Assembly: GCF_000585395.1 (NCBI RefSeq)
Contig: NZ_KK073875.1
Coordinates: 3,978,600-4,042,599 of the forward strand
DNA length: 64,000 bases
From: Saccharibacillus sacchari DSM 19268
Lineage (GTDB): Bacteria > Bacillota > Bacilli > Paenibacillales > Paenibacillaceae
Reading direction: 5' to 3'
Both the position numbers and the translations under genes were made by a program. This document shows positions 35,246 through 44,544 of the stretch, one piece after another. Numbering within the stretch: the first letter of the stretch is position 1; each line of letters starts with the position of its first letter. The notes beneath the pieces were generated by a model that saw nothing but the letters and a program-made list of their open reading frames with translations, did not search any database and was not told where the DNA came from.

Positions 35246-36445
35246 ATGAATAATAAGCAAGCCGTTTTTGATACCATCGATACCTCTTCCGCCGAGCTCA
35301 AAGAGATCGCCGTTTATATTGCGCAGAACCCGGAGCTGGGCAACGAAGAATTCAAAGCGTCCACCAGGCTCAAACAGTCCCTCGCGGAACACGGCTTTGA
35401 GGTCGAAGCTCCGGTGCTCGATATCGAGACTGCGTTTATCGGTACGTTCCGCTCGGAGAAACCGGGGCCGACCGTCGCGCTTTTATGCGAATATGATGCA
35501 TTGCCGGAGATCGGTCATGCGTGCGGACATCATCTGATCTGCACGATGAGCCTCGGCGCAGCGATCGGGTTGAAAAATGCCATTGCCGAGCTAGGAGGCA
35601 TGCTTCGGGTATACGGAACGCCTGCTGAAGAAACTCGCGGAGCCAAGGTGACGATGGCCGATGCCGGATTGTTTGACGACTGCGACTTTGCCCTGATGGC
35701 GCATCCGTATTATTCGTTCCAAAAGTCGGGCAGCGCACTGGCGATGGACGCGATTCAGTACGAGTTTTACGGAAAGTCCTCGCATGCGGCCGCCAGTCCC
35801 GAAGCGGGCGTGAATGCGCTGGACGCGGTGCTGCTTCTTTTTAACGCGATCAACGCGCTTAGGCAGCAGACCCGTTCGGACGCGCGCATTCACGGAATCA
35901 TCAATCATGGCGGCGTGGCAGCGAATATTATTCCGGACTATGCTTCCGCTCAATTCTATATTCGTTCAGCGGATCGCCCTTACACCGATAAGTTGGTGGA
36001 AAAGATTCGTCGGATCGCGGAAGGCGCAGCGCTCCAGACCGGATGCGAGCTGAAAGTATCGAACTATGAATACTCCTACGACGAGCTGATTACGAACGAG
36101 ACGCTGTCGGAGACGTTCACGCGCAATCTGATCGAATCGGGTGTCGACGCAAACGTGATCGAAGCTCCGGTAAACGGCGGTTCGGCGGATGTCGGCAACG
36201 TATCCACCCGCTGCCCGGCTATTCATCCTTACGTGCAGGTGGTATACGAGCGCCATGAGTTGCATAGTATCGGGTTCCGCGATCTGGCTCAGAAAGACGA
36301 AGCTTACGAGGCGATGGTATTCGGGGCTAAAATACTGGCAGGAACGGCTTATGATGTTCTGACCGTTCCGGGATTGCTGGAGAAAGTTCGGGAAGAGTTT
36401 ATGCAGAATGCTTATCGGGAGAAAGGTTCCGTAACAAAAGTTTAA
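35246..36445 (+). CDS. M20-family metallopeptidase/amidohydrolase
   Basis: A dinuclear zinc amidohydrolase resembling AbgB/aminoacylase-1-type enzymes. Metal-site motifs are CEYDALPEIGHACGHH (residues about 82-97) and GTPAEETRGAKV. A dimerisation domain is inserted at about 175-290 (GKSSHAAASPEAGVNALDAVLL), and the final HPYVQVVYERHELHS completes the site. The ATG has AAGGAG about 9 nt upstream; 399 aa. Likely substrates are N-acyl or peptide amides; p-aminobenzoyl-glutamate hydrolase subunit B is the closest well-known type. It is divergent from the amino-acid importer, hinting at use of imported conjugates. Confidence 0.87.
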   Translation: MNNKQAVFDTIDTSSAELKEIAVYIAQNPELGNEEFKASTRLKQSLAEHGFEVEAPVLDIETAFIGTFRSEKPGPTVALLCEYDALPEIGHACGHHLICTMSLGAAIGLKNAIAELGGMLRVYGTPAEETRGAKVTMADAGLFDDCDFALMAHPYYSFQKSGSALAMDAIQYEFYGKSSHAAASPEAGVNALDAVLLLFNAINALRQQTRSDARIHGIINHGGVAANIIPDYASAQFYIRSADRPYTDKLVEKIRRIAEGAALQTGCELKVSNYEYSYDELITNETLSETFTRNLIESGVDANVIEAPVNGGSADVGNVSTRCPAIHPYVQVVYERHELHSIGFRDLAQKDEAYEAMVFGAKILAGTAYDVLTVPGLLEKVREEFMQNAYREKGSVTKV

Positions 36446-36483
36446 GCTTGGATCGAATGGAATGATAGGGACTTGGCAAGGTG

Positions 36484-36520
36484 GCCTGTTTTCGATTGTA
36501 TCGGAAGCAGGCTTTTTCGT
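36484..36520 (+). terminator. Intrinsic terminator
   Basis: GCCTGTTTTCGAT-TGT-ATCGGAAGCAGGC, with two G-U pairs, is followed by TTTTTCG. It lies 39 nt past the M20 gene. Confidence 0.75.
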
Positions 36521-36664
36521 CTTGTAGGATTCTTTTCTTTCCGGGTGTTGGTTTCGATGTAAAGTTTTTCCGGGTAATAACGTCCATCTTTGCGTCGCTG
36601 GGTAACTGGATTTATAGGATATGGACTCGTTTAGCAAGATTTTCGTCATTAGGGAGGCGACGTT

Positions 36665-38422
36665 ATGTTTCGGGAAGCAATGTACCACGTACCGCGTGAC
36701 AAATGGGCTTATTCGTATGATCTCCAGACGATCCACCTGCGTTTTCGCACCAAGAAAAATGATGTTGATCACGTTACCGCGTTAACCGGAGACAAGTATG
36801 ACTGGAACCGTACATATTTTGAGGTAGAATTGGAAAAGGCGGCGACTGATGAGTATTTCGACTATTGGGAAGGTCCCGTACAGCCCAAGTTCAAGCGTGT
36901 CGCCTATATTTTCAGATTGAATTCAGGCAACGAAACGCTGTTCAAAGCCGACAACGAATTCCATGACGGTTTCCCTTCTCCGACCGGAGGATTTTACGAA
37001 TTCCCTTACATCCATGCTGTTGACCTGTTCGCGGCACCCGATTGGGCGAAGAAAGCGATTTTTTACCAGATCATGCCCGACCGCTTTGCCAAAGGCGATC
37101 CTTCGATCGATCCGCCCGGGACGCTTCCTTGGGGGGCGCAGCCTACATTAACCGACTACTTTGGCGGAGATTTGCAAGGCGTGCTGAATCATGTTGATTA
37201 TCTGGTAGAGCTGGGCGTTAACGCGATTTATTTCACTCCGATCTTCACCGCAATGACCTACCATAAATACGATACCGTTGATTATAAAACGATCGATCCG
37301 CATTTGGGCGACAGCACGCTGCTTAAACAGCTTGTTGAAACTTGTCACGGCAAGGGGATTCGGGTCATTCTCGATGCGGTGTTCAATCATTGCAGCGATC
37401 AATTCCCGCCTTTCCGCGACGTGGTGCTCAAAGGTTCGTATTCGCCCTACGCGGATTGGTTTCATGTGAACCAGTTCCCGCTTGAGGTCAAAGATGGAAT
37501 TCCGACTTACGACACCTTTGGATTCTACGGCAATATGCCCAAGTTCAATACCGGCAATGAAGAGGTTCGAAAATACTTGCTCGGCGTCGCGAAGTATTGG
37601 ATCAAGGAGATTGGGGTTGACGGCTGGCGCTTGGACGTAGCCGACGAGGTCGATCATCATTTTTGGCGGGAGTTTCGGGACGTAGTCAAGACGGCGAAGC
37701 CCGATGCTTATCTGGTCGGCGAAGTATGGAGCGATTCGCTCTCGTGGCTGATGGGCGACCAATTCGATTCGGTAATGAACTATCCGTTCTCCGACAAAGT
37801 ATTGGCTTTCTTCGGCGGAGGCATGGACGGCTACCAGTTTTCGAGCCATATGAGCAGCCTGTTGATGCGTTATCCGCAGCAAACGAACGAAGTAGTCTTC
37901 AATATGCTGTGCAGCCATGACACGCCGCGCTTACTGACCCGATTGGGCGGCGATAAGCGGAAATTGAAGTTGGCGATCGTCTTCCTATTCACGTATATGG
38001 GCACGCCCTGTATTTTCTACGGCGACGAGATCGGACTGCAAGGCGGCGCGGACCCGGATTGTCGAAAATGCATGGAATGGGATCCGAACAAGCAAGACCG
38101 AGAACTGCATGGCTTCTATCGGTTAATGATTATGCTGCGAAAAAGAAATCCTGCGCTGCGCGGCGGACGTTTTCGCTTCCTGATGGCAGAGTCGGGCAAT
38201 CCCTGCATCGTGTATGAACGGATCGACGATCATATTCATTTTACGATCTGGATGAACAATACCGGTCAGCCCAATATCCTGTCTCACCCGATGGAAACAG
38301 ACGACTGGCGCGACGCGCTGACCAGCGAAAGCATTCCTACAACGGACGGGCGGCTTGCTATTCCGCTTGATGCTTACGGTTACCGCATTCTATACCGGAA
38401 TTTGTCACCTGCCGACGCTTAA
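36665..38422 (+). CDS. GH13 alpha-glucan hydrolase (neopullulanase/cyclomaltodextrinase type)
   Basis: An intracellular (no signal peptide) glycoside hydrolase of 585 aa. The N-terminal CBM34-like domain (about 1-125) is followed by the catalytic barrel. Region I is DAVFNHC, region II GWRLDVADEV (nucleophile Asp), region III VGEVW (acid Glu) and region IV SHDTPR. The insert MPKFNT is the region V motif (MPKLN) typical of neopullulanase, maltogenic amylase and cyclomaltodextrinase. The C-terminal beta domain is complete. The start has GGGAGG 7 nt upstream. It probably feeds maltodextrin or cyclodextrin breakdown; specificity among the three activities is not resolvable. Confidence 0.9.
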   Translation: MFREAMYHVPRDKWAYSYDLQTIHLRFRTKKNDVDHVTALTGDKYDWNRTYFEVELEKAATDEYFDYWEGPVQPKFKRVAYIFRLNSGNETLFKADNEFHDGFPSPTGGFYEFPYIHAVDLFAAPDWAKKAIFYQIMPDRFAKGDPSIDPPGTLPWGAQPTLTDYFGGDLQGVLNHVDYLVELGVNAIYFTPIFTAMTYHKYDTVDYKTIDPHLGDSTLLKQLVETCHGKGIRVILDAVFNHCSDQFPPFRDVVLKGSYSPYADWFHVNQFPLEVKDGIPTYDTFGFYGNMPKFNTGNEEVRKYLLGVAKYWIKEIGVDGWRLDVADEVDHHFWREFRDVVKTAKPDAYLVGEVWSDSLSWLMGDQFDSVMNYPFSDKVLAFFGGGMDGYQFSSHMSSLLMRYPQQTNEVVFNMLCSHDTPRLLTRLGGDKRKLKLAIVFLFTYMGTPCIFYGDEIGLQGGADPDCRKCMEWDPNKQDRELHGFYRLMIMLRKRNPALRGGRFRFLMAESGNPCIVYERIDDHIHFTIWMNNTGQPNILSHPMETDDWRDALTSESIPTTDGRLAIPLDAYGYRILYRNLSPADA

Positions 38423-38436
38423 TGCGTCGGCTTTTT
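38411..38436 (+). terminator. Intrinsic terminator overlapping the GH13 stop codon
   Basis: GCCGACGC-TTAAT-GCGTCGGC followed by TTTTTG. The stop TAA at 38420-38422 lies in or near the loop. Confidence 0.88.
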
Positions 38437-38555
38437 GCTTGGTGCAAAAAGAGTTTTAAGCAAATGGAAAAGAAAGCGTTTTAATCTCTGTATTTTGGTT
38501 ATTTTTTCTTAGGTACGATGTGATGATTACAGCGACTCAGAAGGAGGCAGCCGAC

Positions 38556-38690
38556 ATGTTTTTCGTCGTTTCGATGGCAGCTATTGTGGTGTCGGTGTTA
38601 GCGACGTTAAGGTGGATTGACAAAGGTTCGATCGGAACCGGAGTGAAGACCGCATTGTTCATGGTTTGTTATTATTTTAGCCCTTTTTAG
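38556..38690 (+). CDS. 44-aa predicted membrane protein
   Basis: A short frame, ATG 38556 to TAG 38688-38690, with AAGGAGG at 38541-38547 (8-nt spacing). The translation starts MFFVVSMAAIVVSVLATLRW and ends FMVCYYFSPF. It shows two hydrophobic segments around a short polar KGSIGTG linker. The ribosome site and hydrophobic pattern are the only support; no relative is recognised. It lies between the GH13 terminator and repeat copy 5. Confidence 0.5.
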   Translation: MFFVVSMAAIVVSVLATLRWIDKGSIGTGVKTALFMVCYYFSPF

Positions 38691-38699
38691 GGGCTGGAA

Positions 38700-38870
38700 G
38701 GCGTGGGATGGGCGGGGGCGCTGCGGGGTGGGAGGGAGCTGCGATCGCTGTTGAAATCCGATTTCTTGATTGGGAACCCTGGTCAGGGTGGAAATCGGAT
38801 TTCAAAGGCGAGCACTTCGTTTCTACGCTTCCCTCCCACCCCTCCGCTCAAGCCCATCCGCCCCCGGACT
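38700..38870 (+). repeat. Structured intergenic palindromic element, copy 5 (divergent)
   Basis: Outer arms GGGGTGGGAGGGA (38725-38737) and TCCCTCCCACCCC (38830-38842) are perfect but GC-rich, unlike the other copies. The apical stem TTGAAATCCGATTTC / GAAATCGGATTTCAA (38751-38765 with 38791-38805) is perfect and runs into the shared TCAAAGGCG. GCTG before the apical stem is also shared. It is the most divergent member, so family membership is less certain. Confidence 0.65.
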
Positions 38871-38893
38871 AAAAGCATTCGGGGGTAGAGATT

Positions 38894-38926
38894 AAAAAAG
38901 AACTTCGCTTTGACGAGAGCGAAGTT
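38894..38926 (-). terminator. Intrinsic terminator of fra
   Basis: On the minus strand, AACTTCGCT-CTCGTCAA-AGCGAAGTT is followed by CTTTTTT. Confidence 0.8.
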
Positions 38927-38963
38927 GCTTCCTACCAAATCGGATTTGACTTAGAGACACTGC

Positions 38964-39335
38964 TTATTTTCTCCAAAAAGTCGTACAGTCCGCTTTATCT
39001 TCGATATTGAACTCGATGATTTCTTTCAACAAGTCGTAATCCACCTGACTTTTCCAAGGAATGCGAAACAACTGGTTCGTATGGGTATAACCCGACGCTG
39101 CAATCTTGTCCGCAAAACGATCCAAAGCCGCCTTTTCCGGAGCGACCGACATATGTGCTTTAGCCGTACTGAAAGCAATAATAAACGTCTCATGATCCGT
39201 AAACATCGGTTGATTCCAGGCTATCTTGGCCCCTAAATCCGGGAACGTCTCATGAACCCAGGCAAAAATGTTCTCCAACCGTTCCCTTTGAAGCGGATCA
39301 TCCACCTTATCCAGGTACTCGGCAAATACGTCCAT
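38964..39335 (-). CDS. fra: Frataxin-like iron chaperone (YdhG/Fra, DUF1801)
   Basis: A 123-aa cytosolic protein of the DUF1801 fold, closely resembling B. subtilis YdhG (Fra), which delivers iron for Fe-S cluster and heme assembly. Strong family segments are KIAWNQPMFTDHETFIIAFS, HMSVAPEKAALDRF, NQLFRIPWKSQVDYDLL and the C-terminal EFNIEDKADCTTFWRK. The start has AAGGAGG 7 nt upstream. It stands alone, followed by a terminator. Confidence 0.88.
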   Translation of the reverse strand: MDVFAEYLDKVDDPLQRERLENIFAWVHETFPDLGAKIAWNQPMFTDHETFIIAFSTAKAHMSVAPEKAALDRFADKIAASGYTHTNQLFRIPWKSQVDYDLLKEIIEFNIEDKADCTTFWRK

Positions 39336-39463
39336 TGAATAACCTCCTTGTTCATGTAGAGATACATCTGAAAATAATCAGGTATGTAACCGTTCATTTC
39401 ATTGCTATGCACTTATACGTTATAATTCTGCCTGACAACAATCTTTTTAACAAGCCTTTAATC

Positions 39464-39499
39464 AAAAAAAGACTGAAGCAAAAATCCGGCTTCAGCCTT
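39464..39499 (-). terminator. Intrinsic terminator of glgB-glgA
   Basis: On the minus strand, GGCTGAAGCCGG...GCTTCAGTC is followed by TTTTTTTG, about 95 nt past the glgA stop. The rest of 39336-39593 shows nothing else. Confidence 0.8.
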
Positions 39500-39593
39500 G
39501 CGTACTTAATCATTGCCCTAATAATCCAAAGTAGAAATGTCCTATTCCTTACCGTAGCTCCTTCAAGCTTCCCACCCGAATAGGCATTCTTTG

Positions 39594-41024
39594 CTACTTA
39601 CTCAACACCTCATAAATCTCAAGATATTCTTTCGCCGAAGCCAACCAGCTGAAATCTTCGCTCATGCCGTTCTGCACGATCTTTTTCCAAGCTGCATCAT
39701 CCTGATAAAAGGCCAAAGCACGACGAATGGTATGCAGCATATCATGCGCATTATACGAAGCAAAGGTAAAGCCGTTGCCTTCGCCGGTGTACTCGTTGTA
39801 AGCATGGACCGTATCGTTCAAACCGCCCGTCTCGCGAACCACCGGAACGCTGCCGTAACGCATCGCGAGCAGTTGGCTAATCCCGCAAGGCTCGAACATC
39901 GACGGCATCAGGAACAGATCGCTTGCCGCGTAAATGTTGCGCGATAGCGGCTCGCTGAACCGAATTTGCGTCGACAGTTGTTGAGGATGGCGGTAAGCAG
40001 CCTGACGGAACCATTCCTCGTATCCAGGCTCGCCGGTACCCAAAATAACGACCTGGACATCGTTGCCGTACAAGAGTTCGTCCAATACGCGAACGACCAG
40101 GTCCAGTCCTTTTGGCTCAACAAGGCGGGATACGATCCCGATCATCGGCGTTTTTACATTCACGGGCAACCCTAATTCATTTTGCAAAGCTGTTTTATTT
40201 TCCCGTTTCTTCGCAATGCTGCTCTTATAACGAGAGTACAACGCCTTATCCGTATTCGGATTATAACTGCGGATATCGATGCCGTTCACGATTCCCGTCA
40301 GCTTATCGCCGATCGAAGACAGCAGAGGATCCAGCCCGTAGCCGTAATGAGCGGTGCGAATCTCGTTGGCGTAAGTCGGGCTTACCGTCGTCACTTTTCC
40401 GGAATAGACAATGCCTGCTTTCATGAAGTTGACGTTGCCGTAGTATTCCGCTCCGCTCTCCGTAAAGTGGCGGTTATCCAACCCCAACAGCTCGCCGAAT
40501 ACCGCATACGGGAATACCCCTTGATAGAGCAAATTATGAATCGTATACACGGTTTGAATATTATCGTAGAAAGGATCATGCGCATAACGGTCCTGAAGCA
40601 GCAGCGGAATCATTCCCGTGTGCCAGTCATGGCAGTGAATAACGTCCGGCTTGAATCCGATCTCCGGCAAAATGTCGAGAACGGCTTTGTTGAAGAAAGC
40701 AAAGCGTTCGCCGTCGTCCCCGTACCCGTATACGCCATCGCGTCCGAAGTAAAATTCGTTATCGATGAAATAAACCGGAATTCCCCCGTCGTCATATTCT
40801 TCGATTCCGCAATACTGGCTGCGCCAACCCATTTGTACATAAGTGACGCCTTTATGAATCATTTTTTCTTTGTAGGCTTCGGGAATCGCGTTATATTTGG
40901 GAAGAACGACACGAATATCCGCTCCCGCCTCCTTCAATGCTCTTGGCAAGGCCCCGATTACATCTGCCAAGCCACCTGTTTTGATAAAAGGAGCCGCCTC
41001 GGCGGCTGCAAATAGCAATTTCAT
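39594..41024 (-). CDS. glgA: Glycogen synthase
   Basis: A GT5 transferase adding ADP-glucose units to the growing alpha-1,4-glucan. The N-terminus MKLLFAAAEAAPFIKTGGLADV carries the KTGGL ADP-glucose motif, followed by HCHDWHTGMIP, the hinge and the C-terminal GT-B half with MPSMFEPCGISQLLAMRYG. 476 aa, the usual length. It overlaps the end of glgB by 4 nt (ATGA), so the two are coupled. Confidence 0.96.
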   Translation of the reverse strand: MKLLFAAAEAAPFIKTGGLADVIGALPRALKEAGADIRVVLPKYNAIPEAYKEKMIHKGVTYVQMGWRSQYCGIEEYDDGGIPVYFIDNEFYFGRDGVYGYGDDGERFAFFNKAVLDILPEIGFKPDVIHCHDWHTGMIPLLLQDRYAHDPFYDNIQTVYTIHNLLYQGVFPYAVFGELLGLDNRHFTESGAEYYGNVNFMKAGIVYSGKVTTVSPTYANEIRTAHYGYGLDPLLSSIGDKLTGIVNGIDIRSYNPNTDKALYSRYKSSIAKKRENKTALQNELGLPVNVKTPMIGIVSRLVEPKGLDLVVRVLDELLYGNDVQVVILGTGEPGYEEWFRQAAYRHPQQLSTQIRFSEPLSRNIYAASDLFLMPSMFEPCGISQLLAMRYGSVPVVRETGGLNDTVHAYNEYTGEGNGFTFASYNAHDMLHTIRRALAFYQDDAAWKKIVQNGMSEDFSWLASAKEYLEIYEVLSK

Positions 41025-43060
41025 TTCGCTTTCCCCTTTCTTGCTGCTGATTTAGCGTCTGCTTTCGGCGATTTAGCCGATTTGTCGGACGTCTTCTTTT
41101 TTACTGCCGACTTTTTTGAGGGAGTTTCAGAGATTTTCAATGTATCCTTCAGACGTCCGCTTTTTTTTAGAATCACCATGCCCAAAGCAGGCAACTTCAC
41201 CGGAAGATGATAGTCGCGGTCATGCCAAGTCCCCTTCTCTGCGCGAATCGGCTTATCGTTCAATAGACCGTTTCCGCCGAAGCGAAGTTCATCCGTATTG
41301 AACACTTCCGTATAAGACCCGGACTTCTCTACGCCGATTCGGTAATCGTCATACGTGATCGGTCTGAAATTGATCAGAATATACAGCGTATCGCCCGGCT
41401 TCTTTCCTTTTCGCATAAAAGTGATTACGCTTTGTCCGGCATCGGCAGCACTGATCCAATCGTAACCTTCCCAAGCGTGGTCGATTTCCCAGAGTGCCTT
41501 TTCCGCCAGGTAAAAATGATTCAAGGCTGCCGTGTACGCATGCATCTTAGAATGGGCATCATAATTGAGCAACAGCCAATCCAACTGCTCCTCGTCCTTC
41601 CATTCGATAAACTGGCCGAACTCCCCTCCCATGAAGAGAAGTTTTTTGCCTGGGTGCGTGATCTGATAACCGAGCAGCAGACGCAGACCCGCAAACTTTT
41701 CCTCGTAAGAACCGGGCTGCTTGTCCAGCAACGATTTCTTGCCATGCACGACTTCATCATGGGATAGCGGCAGTATGAAATTCTCCGAATGGGCATAAAC
41801 GAGAGGGAACGTCAGCAGATTATGCAAAGAAGGACGACGATCGAAATCCGACTCCACATATTTGAGCGTGTCGTTCATCCAGCCCATATTCCATTTGTAA
41901 TTGAAGCCGAGTCCGCCCTCGTGTGCCGGAGCCGTCACCAATGGCCAAGCGCTCGATTCCTCCGCCGCCATAATCGCGTGCGGATAATAGTTAAAAATCG
42001 TACGATTGAGCTTGCGCAAAAATTCGATTGCATCGAGATTCTCCACGCCGCCGTATTTATTCGCTTGCCATTGATGGGGCTGCTTCTCGAAATCGAGGCG
42101 CAGCATGCTCGTTACCGCATCAATTCGCAGTCCGTCAAAGTGGAATATTTCCAACCAATAAAGCGCGCTGGAAATCAGGAACGACTGAACCTCCGGTTTG
42201 CCGAAGTCGAAAGAGAGCGTCCCCCATCCCGGCTTCTCGGCCAGCATCGGATCGGCATACTCGTACAATGGCGTTCCGTCGAATTGTCTGAGACCGTGCG
42301 CGTCTTTGGCAAAATGCCCGGGAACCCAATCAAGCAGCACGCCGATGTCAGCCTGATGGCACCGATCGATCAAATACATGAGATCTTTGGCTTCTCCGTA
42401 ACGACTTGTCGGCGCGAAATATCCCGTGGCTTGATATCCCCATGAGAGGTCGTAAGGATATTCGGTAAGCGGCATGAATTCCAAATGGGTATATCCCATT
42501 TCTTTGATATAAGGGATCAATACGTCAGCTAATTCCCGATATGTATAAAAGGTTCCGTCTTCCTTTTGCCTCCAGGTGCCCAGTTGCATTTCGTAAATAT
42601 TGATCGGCTTTGCATAAGGAGCCCGACGTTTTCTGCGCCAAGATTGATCGCCCCACTCGTAACCGTCTACAGATCCGACGCGAGATGCCGTGTCGGGTCT
42701 TACTTCCGCATATACGCCGTACGGATCGGCCCGAAGCAAACGTTCTCCCGTCTTCGACCAGATCTCATACTTATAAAGATCCCCATAACGAACCCCTTCA
42801 ATAAAGGCGCTCCACACCCCGCCGGATTCAGGTAGAAGTTCAAGCCTGGCTCGGGTTCCGTCCCAATCGTTTTGATTCATGGCTACACCGACGGAAACCG
42901 CGTTCGGTGCCCATACCGTGAATCGAACTCCTTCTGCTTTATGTTCGGTGCCCAGATGTGCGCCGAACATCCGGTAGCTGTGAAAAAAGTTACCTTCATG
43001 GAATAAATAAATGTCGTCTTGCGATAATGGCTGAGATCCAGCCGCCGGTTGCTTGGCCAT
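41021..43060 (-). CDS. glgB: 1,4-alpha-glucan branching enzyme
   Basis: A GH13 enzyme creating alpha-1,6 branches in glycogen. The N-terminal CBM48 (about 30-120) is followed by the barrel: DWVPGHF, GLRIDAVTSML (nucleophile Asp), AAEESSAWP (Glu) and LPLSHDEVVHG. After the normal C-terminal beta domain comes a Lys/Ser/Ala tail of about 40 residues (KKSAVKKKTSDKSAKSPKAD), not usual in GlgB and probably disordered. The ATG at 43060 has GAGGGAGAG upstream; 679 aa. It is first in the glgB-glgA unit and divergent from glgC. Confidence 0.95.
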   Translation of the reverse strand: MAKQPAAGSQPLSQDDIYLFHEGNFFHSYRMFGAHLGTEHKAEGVRFTVWAPNAVSVGVAMNQNDWDGTRARLELLPESGGVWSAFIEGVRYGDLYKYEIWSKTGERLLRADPYGVYAEVRPDTASRVGSVDGYEWGDQSWRRKRRAPYAKPINIYEMQLGTWRQKEDGTFYTYRELADVLIPYIKEMGYTHLEFMPLTEYPYDLSWGYQATGYFAPTSRYGEAKDLMYLIDRCHQADIGVLLDWVPGHFAKDAHGLRQFDGTPLYEYADPMLAEKPGWGTLSFDFGKPEVQSFLISSALYWLEIFHFDGLRIDAVTSMLRLDFEKQPHQWQANKYGGVENLDAIEFLRKLNRTIFNYYPHAIMAAEESSAWPLVTAPAHEGGLGFNYKWNMGWMNDTLKYVESDFDRRPSLHNLLTFPLVYAHSENFILPLSHDEVVHGKKSLLDKQPGSYEEKFAGLRLLLGYQITHPGKKLLFMGGEFGQFIEWKDEEQLDWLLLNYDAHSKMHAYTAALNHFYLAEKALWEIDHAWEGYDWISAADAGQSVITFMRKGKKPGDTLYILINFRPITYDDYRIGVEKSGSYTEVFNTDELRFGGNGLLNDKPIRAEKGTWHDRDYHLPVKLPALGMVILKKSGRLKDTLKISETPSKKSAVKKKTSDKSAKSPKADAKSAARKGKAK

Positions 43061-43278
43061 CCCTTCACTCTCCCTCGTCCGATACATTCTCCGCTAACTA
43101 TCTTGATTGAAACAGATCAATAGTTCTATTACCCGCAGAGAGGCCCTATGAATAAGGCGATAGTAAAAAAAATAAATTCAAGAAATTGCAACTCATTTCC
43201 ATTTTTCATGGTTTCAAAGCTTGCTTCTTCCGTTTAATTATACCTCATGTTGACATACATCACGGGAGGGAAATTAAC

Positions 43279-44493
43279 ATGGAAAAGAAAGATTGCATCG
43301 CTATGCTACTGGCTGGAGGAGAAGGTCGCAGATTGGCGCCGCTGACGTCTACGATCGCAAAACCTGCCGTACCTTTTGGCGGGCACTACCGTATTATCGA
43401 TTTTCCTCTCAGTAACTGCCTCAATTCAGGAATCGACACTGTAGGCGTACTGACCCAGTATGCTGCCGAGTCGTTGCATGAACATATTGGAGAAGGCACA
43501 CCCTGGAAGATCAATGCGCAAGACGGTGAAATCGCGCTGCTGCCGCCTGGCGAACAAGGCGAATATCGCGGAACGGCCGACGCGATCACCAAAAACATCG
43601 AATTTATCGACAAATATGATCCTGAGCATGTGTTAATTCTATCGGGCGATCATATTTACCATATGGATTACGCAAAAATGGTTGAAGCCCACAAAGCGTC
43701 CGGAGCCGATGCGACTCTTTCCGTAATGGAAGTGCCGCTGGATGAAGCGCATCGCTTCGGTATTGTGACAGCTGATGCCGATCTGCGCATTATCGACTTT
43801 ACGGAAAAGCCGGCTAAACCGATGAGCAGCTTGGCCTCGATGGGCATTTATGTGTTCAAATGGTCGTATCTGCGAGCTTATCTGCTGGAAGACGCGATGA
43901 AAACGGAATCCAATCACGATTTCGGAAAAGATTTGCTGCCTCTGATGCTCGGCGATGGTTCTCAGCTTCATGCCTATGCTTTTGCAGGCTATTGGAGAGA
44001 CGTAGGTACGGCAAACAGCCTATGGGAATCCCATATGGACCTGCTGGGCGACAAGAGCGAATTCCGCTTGAACAAGTCGGAATGGCCGATGTACACCAAG
44101 CGCCAGTTCAGTCAACCGGCTTTGTTCCGTCGCACGCTGGCTCTGTCGCCGATCGATTCGATGGTACATGAAGCTTGCATCGTCGAAGGTTCAGTCAAAC
44201 ATTCCGTGCTTTTCCGAGACGTTGAAGTAGGTAAGGGTTCAACTATCCTGGACAGTGTCGTCATGCCGGGAGCTTCGATCGGACGCAACGTCAAAGTCCA
44301 ATATGCCATCATCGGCGAAAATGCCGTTATACACGACGGCGCGATCGTTACCGGATCTCCAAGCGACATTTTGATGATCGGACCCAACGAAACGGTGCAT
44401 GCCAAACCCGTCGTTCGTCCGCAGCCCGTTCATAGTTTGAAGGAATCTTTCGAACCCGTCTCGCTTCGCCGAGCCGGAGGAATGTCTTCGTAA
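43279..44493 (+). CDS. glgC: Glucose-1-phosphate adenylyltransferase
   Basis: It makes ADP-glucose, the committed step of glycogen synthesis. Motifs are LLAGGEGRRLAPLT, KPAVPFGGHYRIIDF, SGDHIYHMDY, a C-terminal left-handed beta-helix (SVKHSVLFRDVEVGKGS and onward) and GASIGRNV. The ATG at 43279 has GGGAGGG 8 nt upstream; 404 aa. No glgD follows, so GlgC may work alone. The 218-nt region shared with glgB should hold both promoters, but I cannot place them confidently. Confidence 0.95.
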   Translation: MEKKDCIAMLLAGGEGRRLAPLTSTIAKPAVPFGGHYRIIDFPLSNCLNSGIDTVGVLTQYAAESLHEHIGEGTPWKINAQDGEIALLPPGEQGEYRGTADAITKNIEFIDKYDPEHVLILSGDHIYHMDYAKMVEAHKASGADATLSVMEVPLDEAHRFGIVTADADLRIIDFTEKPAKPMSSLASMGIYVFKWSYLRAYLLEDAMKTESNHDFGKDLLPLMLGDGSQLHAYAFAGYWRDVGTANSLWESHMDLLGDKSEFRLNKSEWPMYTKRQFSQPALFRRTLALSPIDSMVHEACIVEGSVKHSVLFRDVEVGKGSTILDSVVMPGASIGRNVKVQYAIIGENAVIHDGAIVTGSPSDILMIGPNETVHAKPVVRPQPVHSLKESFEPVSLRRAGGMSS

Positions 44494-44495
44494 TC

Positions 44496-44544
44496 AAAAA
44501 GCCTTTCCCGAGATTTTACATGCATTTCGGGAAAGGCTTTTTTT
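44496..44544. terminator. Bidirectional intrinsic terminator
   Basis: AAAAAGCCTTTCCCGA / TCGGGAAAGGCTTTTTTT lies between glgC and the convergent GNAT gene. Confidence 0.9.

Noticed and set aside
36446..36664. A gene between the M20 and GH13 genes
   Set aside because: The short frames there lack ribosome sites; only a terminator and the GH13 leader are supported.
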